NCBI GenBank assembly: GCA_026120185.1
Contig: JANUWF010002121.1
Location: 619,501-683,500 of the forward strand
Origin: Voacanga thouarsii
Taxonomy: Eukaryota > Streptophyta > Magnoliopsida > Gentianales > Apocynaceae
DNA: 64,000 nucleotides
Direction of reading: 5' to 3'
In this document: in pieces, positions 56,746 to 64,000 of the stretch
Position numbering within the stretch: position 1 is the first letter of the stretch
Layout of the letters: every line of letters starts with the position of its first letter
Made by a program: the position numbers and the translations under genes
Notes under the pieces: generated by a model
Databases searched by the model: none
What the model saw: only the letters and a program-made list of their open reading frames with translations
What the model was told of the DNA's origin: nothing

Positions 56746-57592
56746 CACAAGTAATGTTCTCTATCTAGAGTCTATATCAATGGTTGGATCAACTTCCACT
56801 TAGATTGTTGATTCAGGGGCCACCGATCACATCTGTAACTCCATGCAGGAGTTTAGAAAGATTAGAAAACTCCAGAAGGGCGAACATAGACTACGTATGG
56901 GAAATGAAGCACAAGTTTGGGCCCTTACAGTGGGAGAGCTATATCTTATTTTTTATTGTAATAGAATAGTGGTTTTGAAAGATATTTTATATGTACCTGG
57001 ATTTCGATAGAATTTGATTTCGGTTGTAAAACTACTAAATCAAGGATATTCTGTATCTTTCCATTATGGTATTTCTATCAATAGAGATGGAGAAATTTTA
57101 TGTACTGGGCACATGAATGGAAATCTATTTTTCTTAAACCTTATTAACAATCAATTAAAAAACGCTCAATCTGAACTTTTAACAAAGAAGAGGAAGACCA
57201 ATGTCAATGACTCTTACCTTTGGCATCTAAGGTTGGGTCATATAAACTCAACCAGGATTCAGAGGTTGATCCATGATGGGCCATTGGGCTTATTGAGATT
57301 GGAAAATTGGCCTCAGTATAAGTCCTGCCTGAAGGAAAAGATGATCAAAAGGTCATTTGCCCCTAAGGCGGATAAAGCCAATGAGGTATTGAGTCTTGTT
57401 CACACTGATGTGTGTGGTCCCTTATTTATACCAGCTAGAGGAGGTTTTGAGTACTTCATCACTTTCATAGATGATTGTACAATGTTTGGTTACATTTATC
57501 TGATGAGACACAAGTCTGACTCTTTTGACAAGTTCAAAGAGTTTAAGGCTAAAGTGGAGCGACGTACAGGTAAATTGATCAAGACCTTATGA
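56746..57592 (+). pseudogene. pol: Copia-4 pol: protease, GAG-pre-integrase and integrase start
   Basis: Protease has its active site at IVDSGATDHICNSM (Asp codon 56810-56812, DSG intact), preceded by a TAG where Trp is expected (56801). The frame continues with the tail up to ILYVPGFR and a stop near 57009. The frame 57014-57592 carries YLWHLRLGHINSTRI and YKSCLKEKM (zinc-binding domain, one Cys of the usual CESC changed to Lys context) and the core: LVHTDVCGP with the first Asp, FITFIDDCTMFGYIYL, then RTGKLIKTL and a stop. Confidence 0.85.
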
Positions 57593-58310
57593 TCGGATCG
57601 TAGTTGAGAGTACCTCCTTGGTGAATTCAAGGACTACATAGTACATCATGGGATAGTATTCCAACTCTCTGCGCTAGGAACGCCCTAACAAAATGGAGTA
57701 GCTGAGAGTAGGAGCAGGACATTGATGGAAATGGTCCGAAGCATGATGTCTCATGCTACTCTTCCAGTGTCTTTTTGGGGACATGCCCCAGAAACAGCGG
57801 TATATATTCTGAACTTGGTGCCTTTCAAGTTAGTACCTAGGACTCCCTATGAGATATGGACTGGGCATAAGTCAAGTCTAAATCATCTCAAGATATAGGG
57901 TTGTCCAGTTTATGTACTGGTCAAGGGAGACAAGTTGGAACCAAGATCAGAATTATGCTATTTTGTTAGGTATCCAAAAGGACAAAGGGTAGTTACTTTT
58001 ATCATCCTAGGGAGCAAAAAGTACTAGTTAGTACCAATACTAGATACTTAGAGGATGATCAGAGTGCTTCCACAAAAGGTTCAACTAGGTTGGAACTGAA
58101 GGAGAAGTTGTCTTCGGAAGCAACTTCTTCTAACCCAATTGTGAAACAAGAAGAGGCACTGCCTCAAGAGCCTGTACATATGGAGCTTCATCGTAATAGG
58201 AGAGTGTTTAGGGTTCCAGAGAGATGGACTAGAGAAGCTTTCGAGTTAGTCTTTGACCATCAGGAACATGACCCTACTAGAAACTCAGAAATAGTATACT
58301 CAGAAAAATG
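57593..58310 (+). pseudogene. pol: Copia-4 pol: integrase C-terminal part and linker
   Basis: After a TGA at the end of the previous piece the same frame gives SDRS*EYLLGEFKDY (second catalytic Asp intact), then QNGVAESRSRTLMEMVRSMM with the Glu, VSFWGHAPETAVYILN and a GKRP-like region (TPYEIWTGHKSSLNHL). Three to four stops and a frameshift lie near 57970. The linker 58090-58310 (LHRNRRVFRVPERW) leads towards RT. It ends SEKW at 58311, where a deletion joins the middle of RT. Confidence 0.82.
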
Positions 58311-59016
58311 GAATCGATTATGAGGAAACATTTTTCCCGGAAGCCATGCTTAAGTCCATCCGTATCCTCCTTGCCATTGCATGTCATTATGACTACGAGA
58401 TATGGCAAATTGATGTCAAGACGGCATTTTTAAATGACCATCTTAGTGAAGGCATCTATATGTCCCAACCGGAAGGCTTTATTGCTAAAGGCCAAGAGCA
58501 TATGGTTTGCAAGCTTAAGAAGTCCATTTATGGACTTAAGCAAGCATTAAGGACATGGAACATTTATTTTGATGAGACTGTAAAGTCTTATGGTTTTGTT
58601 CAAAATGAGGATGAACCATGCGTGTACAGGAAACTTGAAGGCATTAATATGGTTTTTCTTGTCTTGTATGTGCATGACATTCCACTCATTGGAAATTATG
58701 TAGGGTCATTGTCATCTACAAAGGTTTGGTTGTCTAGTCAATTCGGTATGAAGGACTTGGGAGAAGCCAGCTATATTCTCGGAATTAGACTTCTTAGAAA
58801 TAGAAAGCAGATAATGTTAGGATTATCCCAAGTGGTATACATTGACAAGATGCTGGCTAGGTATAGCATGGACTCATACAAAGGAACTCTAATTCCTTGC
58901 AGACATGGGTTGTCATTTTCTTCAAGAGACTGTCCTAGGTCTCAAGAAGAAAATGACAGAATGAGTAGGATTCCCTACGCTTCGGCTGTGAAAAGTCTCA
59001 TATACGCCATGCTGTG
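58311..59016 (+). pseudogene. pol: Copia-4 pol: reverse transcriptase, 5' part missing
   Basis: The sequence jumps from the linker straight to a DYEETF-like block (58313-58340), so the first ~50 residues of the RVT_2 fold (the V-G-C-K-W-I-F-K stretch) are absent. The frame from 58346 holds MLKSIRILLAIACHYDYEIW, QIDVKTAFLNDHL, YGLKQALRTWNIYFDE, VYRKLEGINMVFLVLYVHD and IPLIGN. The palm is YVHD: the first Asp is His (CAT, 58673-58675). The RT connection (DLGEASYILGIRLLRNRKQ) follows, and the frame is cut at 59016 by the solo LTR. Confidence 0.88.
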
Positions 59017-60539
59017 TGTTAGGGATATGCCATAGAGTCAATTTGTACTTATACTATTGCCGTTATGTTTTATATAATAATATGAGGTTTTCCTTTCCAT
59101 GAATAGTGCATTTTGTTTTGTGGTCATCAAGTACATGACTTGATAGTAAAACCCAACAATGAATACAATGACTATTCTAAAACTATCCCTGATCGATTAC
59201 TATTATTGGAACAATAATAAATTAAGATTAGTATGTTTGTGACTTGATGGCTACGTTTTACTGGTCATGGATATTTGTGATATCGAGTCAAAACATAAAT
59301 AAATGTTAGAGAACATTGTATTGGACATGACCCACTGTGAGAGTACTTCATGGAATATGTCATAAGTACTTTCTAGCCATAATAATATTAAAAGTCCTTC
59401 GACCTAAATTCATCATAGTTTCATACTTGATAAATTCTATATTTTGACGTTGTCTAAAGTTGTCTTTAATCAGATAATAAATTAGATTACTATTGAATAT
59501 AGAATAAATCAATGAGAGGAATATGATTGATAATAAAGGGATTTGTCCCTCCCAATTATGGGAGAGATATCCATGGGCCCCTTGATAAGTTAGATTGTTA
59601 AAATGCATGGCCGTTCTCAAATATATCAATCTAAGATATTGACATCATTTGTTTGAACAATCTACTATGAAATTAAGAAATAATTAATTAAGTTTAATAA
59701 GGATGACATGCTACGTGCCTTATGCTTAATCTGGATATCGTGTGACAAAATGACTAAATATAAAATTATGATTTGGTTCAAAGATATCACCGATCTTCAT
59801 TTAACTTGGATAGTTATAATGTTTTGCTAGAAACCGCTTATAACTTATGCGCCATTTAAATATGATTTGGGCATACTGCCAGTGTTAAATGAACCTATAG
59901 GGTCACACAATAAGCAAACTTGTTAGGTTATTTTTCTGGTAACCAGATTCGATGTATTTGGAAATATGTCTAAGTTAATCAAACTTAGAAAATTTACCAG
60001 ATACAATGAATTTGGAAATATGTCCACATTCGATGTATCTGGATAATGTCCAGATTATAAGAATCTGACTCGGTAAATTAATTAGTTAAATTATCGAGAT
60101 AATAGCAGAATCTTATCATATCAATTTTAATTTAATTTGAATTAAAATTAAAATACGATAAGATATTATTAGGGTTGGACTCTAAAAGGTTCGGAGGGAT
60201 TTTTAAGAAAACCCTAGCTGTCTTCTCTAAAGAGCTATTCTGTTAAAAATATTCGTGCCTTCATCCACTAGAAAAAAATAAGCCTCTCGAACCCTAGGCA
60301 CCAGCACTCCCCAGGTGACAAGTGAGTTCACGGTGTGTATCCGATAGAGGACGTTCGCATATTGCAGCGTCTGGTGATCGTTCGGGTTGCACATACAGCA
60401 GCACAATCGGAATCGAAGGATATCGATTACACCTAACAGAGGTAATTTTGCAAGCCTACGATCTTCTTAATTGTTTACTTGGATCCTTGGGAGGGATTCA
60501 TGGATGTTTTCCGCGTTTAGGAGTCCACGAATCCTAACA
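59017..60539. mobile_element. Solo LTR, 1523 bp, inside Copia-4, target duplication CTGTG
   Basis: It starts TGTTAGGGATATGCC and ends CCTAACA, a perfect 7-base inverted terminus. CTGTG flanks it at 59012-59016 and 60540-60544, and excising one copy restores the Copia-4 reading from ML-C across to TRPDIC. The LTR end 'ttttccgcgtttaggagtcc' resembles copia LTR 3' ends in style, and that would make it plus-oriented. No internal domain is present. The minus frame at 59360-59629 and the plus frame at 60322-60537 are not supported. Confidence 0.93.
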
Positions 60540-61180
60540 CTGTGTACTAGGCCAGATATCTGCTTTGCCGTAGGCTTGGTTAGCAGATATCAGTCAAATC
60601 CTGGGGAGGTTCATTGATAAGCTGTAAAGCATATTCTCAAGTACCTCAAGGGAACGAGAGATTATATGTTGGTTTACAGGGCTGATGACTTGGTTCCTAC
60701 AAGATACACAGACTCGGACTTCTAGACGGATAAGGATGAGAGAAAATCCACTAGTGGATATATCTTCACCTTGAGTGGAGGAGCTATTTCATGGAGGAGT
60801 ATCAAGTAATCTTGCATTGCTGACTCAACCATGGAAGCTGAGTATGTGGCAGCTTCGGAGGTATCCAAGGAAGCAGTCTGGCTTCGGAAGTTCCTTTCAG
60901 AACTTAGATTCGTGCCACCCATGGACAGGCCAATTGTGATGTATTGTGACAACACTGGAGCAGTATCACAATCAAAAGAACCCAGGAACCACAAGAAGGG
61001 GAATCACATCGAGAGGAAGTACCACCTAATTCGGGATTTCATCCAGAGACGGGAAGTCGTGATGGAACAGATTGCCTCCGAGAATAATCTAGCTGATCCA
61101 TTCACCAAGCTTTTGGCTGAGAGAGTCTTCAAGAAACACTTAGACGCTATAGGGGTGGGCACCTACGGACTTACTTAGTC
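60540..61180 (+). pseudogene. pol: Copia-4 pol: end of RT and RNase H
   Basis: It continues the frame after the solo LTR: CTRPDICFAVGLVSRYQSNP, two adjacent stops (near 60612), HILKYLKGTRDYMLVY and RYTDSDF* with the RNase H first Asp. GYIFTLSGGAISW then precedes the open piece 60831-61178: MEAEYVAASEVSKEAVWLRK, MYCDNTGAVSQSKEPRNHKK and HIERKYHLIRDFIQRREV, ending HLDAIGVGTYGLT. All RNase H blocks are present and in order. It is followed within 12 bases by the PPT. Confidence 0.88.
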
Positions 61181-61189
61181 TTAGAGTGC

Positions 61190-61200
61190 AAGTGGGAGAT
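61190..61200 (+). other. Copia-4 polypurine tract
   Basis: AAGTGGGAGAT lies immediately before the 3' LTR start TGCTGGGA at 61201. Confidence 0.85.
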
Positions 61201-63033
61201 TGCTGGGAAATATACCCTCTTAGACTAGGTTTCTGATGTAAATATCGAATGTTTTAATAAAAAAATTTATTTTCAAAAATTGTTTGTGAATTTACAATTT
61301 TATTTGTACACAATTACGTTTGGAAAAGACCCATTGTGTTTAAGTAAATAGTCCATGTGAATAGAGGTCTTTCACAGTAAGGTATGGATCACGGGTTACT
61401 TAACACATAAACATTTGTTCTTAACCGATTGATGAGAATGTAAATCTCATCATGTTTAGCTTATTATATTGTGAATTCCAAATGGGGAATGGCTTACCTT
61501 TAACCAGTGAGTAGTCCACTCACTTCATGACATAAGCATATTTCAAATACGTAAAACAGGACCTGTAGTAGTGATTTCTTAAAAGTACTATATAGTAGAA
61601 ACCTAGACTGCTACTACTACAGCGTGGACTAGTACTCTACGACTTGAGTATGAGTTGGTGATCTGATGAAACTGGAAGCATGTACTTTGATATGCTATAG
61701 TTGAGGTCTTATCGTAAGGCCCATATACTTTCATATTAGGTATGTGTGACTAGTTAGTTAAGACAGACTTGTACAAGATAGTTTCTATACTATATCGCCC
61801 CTTGTGGTTGTCTGAATGATCTAAATATCCAGGGCCCTAGGAAACATAACTTGGATGTTTGCTTTAGGATAGCTCCCTTGGAAAGCGGAAACAATCCAGG
61901 AAGTCGTGGATCATTAGATTAAAGGCCTAAGGAAGGTACATGTAATTTAGAGAGCTGTTAGTACACTTCTTCCTCTCTAAATGTATAGCGATGTATAGAA
62001 GGATATTTTAATCATTACACCTATAGGTCAGAGACTTTGCTAATGCAGCATTGTCCTTGGGGTCAATATTTCCTTATGGTGATATTAGAAAATATTTAAA
62101 ATGCAAAATACGGCTATTTATATGGCAAGGATATTTTGGTTATTTTAGTAACCAAGGCGGTGTGCCTTTTGGTCCCCAATATAGACCATGAGTCCTAATT
62201 AAATACAGGCTAAGGAATTGATTTTAAATTAAATAAAATTTATTTTATTTAAGTAGCCTATTTAATTGTTGGTCTAGAATAATATAAAGGTCCATGGAGA
62301 GAGAGAATTAATTAAATTAGTTTGGTGGGTTAATTAATTATTCAGGGCTTTAGCCCAGTTTGAATAATTAAAGATTAACCTAGGACTAAACTAATATAAG
62401 CTTATTTATTGGACTAGTTTATTTGGGCTGGAAAATTAATTATTTGTTGGGCTAATTATTTGGTTCTAATTAGAATAATTAATTTAGCCCAAAAAGTTAA
62501 ACTAAGAGTCCAATGGCCCAGTCCAATTTAACCTAGGGTTTTAATTAGGTTAAATAAGAGGATTGGAGACAACGTGGTTGTGACACATACAAACACACAC
62601 ACACTGAGAGACGGCTTCTTCCCTGTGAAAGAAAAACAAGCCAGACATCTCTCTCTCTCTCTCCAGAAAAAAGGTTCCTTAGTCTATAGTTGTTCACCAA
62701 ACAGATTTAGACAGGCCATATACTGGAAGGTCGAGAGTCTGGCGTTCACCTACATGTAAAGACGGAGTAGGAGGCTTACAAGAATTGCACCAGAGGCTTC
62801 CACCAGCACACCTACCTCGATTGCGCACATTCTGATCTAGCCAACTCTTAGGATAAGGAAAAGAGGTAAAAAAATTTTAACCTCAGAGTCCTGCCAGAGC
62901 AGGACTAGCGCCAACTACGACTGCCGGAGACGGCGCTGGCTTTGTTCGGGAATCCCCTGTTCTTTATTTTTTCTAGTTTTTTTTATCTTCGCTTCCGCTG
63001 CGTGCCTTGTGTTTTCCGCTTTCTAAGCCTTCT
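61201..63033 (+). mobile_element. Copia-4 3' LTR, ~1.83 kb
   Basis: It parallels 52446-54279 throughout and has about the same length. The last conserved block is 'ccgctttctaagcct' (63016-63030); G1-B protease/linker sequence then resumes with the GGTTC target copy. The reading frame at 62574-62759 is a shadow. Confidence 0.88.
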
Positions 63034-63746
63034 GGTTCCGCTCCTATAATCAGATCTATAGTGAACTCAACTTCTTGGGTAGGAGGAAGAGAAGTGAGTT
63101 CTGCCAGAAACACATCAGGAAAATCTTTTACCATCTCAATATTTTCTAGGGTACACTGATCCTTTGACTTGTTTATCACGTAAGTTAAATATCCTTGGCA
63201 TCCTTGCTTTAGCAACTTTAGAGCTTTTACTCCAGCTATCAAAAACTTCAATTCTTTTATTCGCTTACCATTGAACTCCAGTATATCACAACCAGGTCTG
63301 ATGAATTGGATAAACTTATTCTTACAATCTACTTTAACTCCATGCTTAGCTAGCCAATCTATACCCAAAATTATGTCATAGTCATTGATAGCTAAGACTC
63401 TTAAGTCTCCCTCCAAGCTCTCCTTCCCCACTCCAATCTTATAACTCTGCATATACTGGTCTGCTTGTACCATTTTTTCCAAGGGCGTACTTACCAACAA
63501 GGTAATAGGTAGTTTTACTCTATCCCAACCCAAATGATATGTACAATTCTTATTTAGATAGGAATGGGTGGATCTAGGGTCTATTAAAACATTAACTGAA
63601 CAACCTTGGATAGTAAATGTACCTTCCACCACTGCTGCATCTGCTCCAATTTCTTCTCGATTAAGGGCAAAAACCTTTGCTTTCACTTGCAGCTTCTGGG
63701 TTCCACTTCCGGAGGCTCCCGCGTTATTGGCTTGATTAGCTCCCAC
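63034..63746 (-). pseudogene. pol: G1-B pol: protease and linker to RT
   Basis: Minus reading from 63746: KLQVKAKVFALNREEIGADA, VVEGTFTIQGCSVNVLIDPR and STHSYLNKNCTYHLGW. The active-site loop is D-P-R where D-P/S/T-G is usual (Asp codon about 63579-63581). The C-terminal protease signature is DYDIILGIDWLAKHGVKVDC. The linker follows with VKDFPDVFLAELTSLPPTQE and VEFTIDLIIGAEP, which then continues at 52440 beyond the nested copia. The frame is open throughout, so this is the best preserved part of the element. The Arg in the active site should kill it. Confidence 0.88.
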
Positions 63747-64000
63747 GGTCTAGGCTGGGTTTTTTTCCTCCATTCAAAGAAGTTTTGGGCAGGTGTTTCG
63801 AAGATGCATCGGATCTCTGCAATGGAAACATTTTCTTTCAGCTCCTTTAGACCAGTAGTTCTTTTCCATATGACCCTTCTTTTAGCAATGTCAACACATT
63901 GGGAAATTCTGTGTAGGACCATCGGTGTTGTACATGCTTGCTTTCCTTTGTTTTGCCATTGTTGGTAGGTAAGTCACTTATCAGCTTGCTACCTCGCCAT
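63747..64000 (-). pseudogene. gag: G1-B gag C-terminus with degenerate zinc knuckle, cut by the window end
   Basis: At 63855-63896 (minus) one frame reads C*HC*KKGHMEKNY, a CX2CX4HX4C box with the last Cys changed to Tyr and two stops in place. This is where the nucleocapsid zinc knuckle of a chromovirus gag belongs, just upstream of protease. The remainder of gag is outside the window. Confidence 0.7.

Larger units (their letters stand above)
52446..63033 (+). mobile_element. Copia-4: Ty1/copia element nested in G1-B, itself split by a solo LTR
   Basis: LTRs are 52446 to about 54279 and 61201 to about 63033. They start TGTTGGGA / TGCTGGGA and end in degraded sequence after 'ttttccgctttctaagcc'. 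Flanks AGTTC (52441-52445) and GGTTC (63034-63038) are the target duplication with one A/G difference, and counting one copy restores the G1-B frame. PBS 54282-54293, a 1.65-kb leader, gag 55947 to about 56745, pol to 61178 and PPT 61190-61200 are in the expected order. Pol is interrupted by 59017-60539. Stops, a deletion in RT and the YVHD palm make it inactive. Confidence 0.9.
46010..64000 (-). mobile_element. G1-B: chromovirus-type Ty3/gypsy element, broken, running past the window end
   Basis: The element reads minus. The 3' LTR is 46010-50335, then PPT 50336-50349, then from 3' to 5' a chromodomain-like tail, integrase, RNase H, RT (to 52440), an inserted copia (52446-63033), protease and gag at 63034-64000. 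The 5' LTR lies beyond the window. LTR ends, the chromodomain-like tail and the protease motif (DPxSTHSY) place it with plant chromoviruses of the Tekay/Del kind. Pol continuity across the copia is clear: protease-RT linker residues IGAEP at the right join VFWTPYQMAP at the left if one GGTTC target copy is counted. It is inactive because of stops, a catalytic substitution and an RNase H-integrase deletion. Confidence 0.87.

Noticed and set aside
1..64000. Intact host genes, tRNA or rRNA genes, organelle DNA
   Set aside because: Looked for and not seen. All sizeable coding signals are gag-pol or element-borne.

Overview
This window reads as plant nuclear heterochromatin, most likely from a large-genome flowering plant. 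It is AT-rich and I find no intact host gene, tRNA or rRNA. Every long stretch can be assigned to LTR retrotransposons, solo LTRs or their debris. Support for a plant comes from Ty1/copia elements primed by initiator-Met tRNA (PBS of the type TGGTATCAGAGC), a Sirevirus-like copia with an extra downstream ORF, and Ty3/gypsy LTRs of 3-4 kb beginning TGTAACACCCC and ending GGGGTNTTACA, the style of the plant Tekay/chromovirus group. I cannot name the species.

Layout. 1-2406 is the 3' part of a plus-oriented gypsy-type LTR. 2407-10038 is gypsy LTR debris holding two solo LTRs with perfect 5-bp target duplications: 3509-4907 (CCCAT) and 5561-8808 (AAACT). 10039-27064 is a minus-oriented Sirevirus-like copia (Copia-3). 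Its 3' LTR is split by a plus-oriented copia (Copia-1, 10329-17177) that has lost its own 5' LTR in a deletion. 27065-27265 closes the host LTR. 27266-34435 is a second, internally deleted gypsy (G2, minus), itself carrying a 4.35-kb solo LTR (28802-33155). 34436-45979 is another copy of that 4-kb LTR, split by a minus-oriented, internally deleted copia (Copia-2, 34806-41189) and by a ~1-kb insert with a short coding remnant (about 44042-45075). 46010 to beyond the window end is a minus-oriented chromovirus-type gypsy (G1-B: 3' LTR, PPT, chromodomain-like integrase tail, RT, PR, gag). Its pol is interrupted by a plus-oriented copia (Copia-4, 52446-63033), whose own pol is interrupted by a solo LTR (59017-60539, TSD CTGTG). 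That is three levels of nesting.

How the parts work together. Nothing here looks autonomous. Each gag-pol carries stops, frameshifts or deletions, and all four surviving reverse-transcriptase palms have lost the same residue, the first aspartate of the catalytic DD pair. The order of insertion can be read from the nesting. Three solo LTRs keep exact target duplications; the duplications around the other elements carry one or two transitions.

Most interesting signals: (1) a GC-rich paired-palindrome module (core AGCCGGCGCCGGCT) recurring in leaders or LTRs of apparently unrelated copia and gypsy elements; (2) the shared RT active-site lesion; (3) the extra ORF and multiple PPT-like tracts of the Sirevirus-like element; (4) several clean deletion junctions. 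Boundaries, TSDs and homologies were read by eye; no alignment or database search was run.
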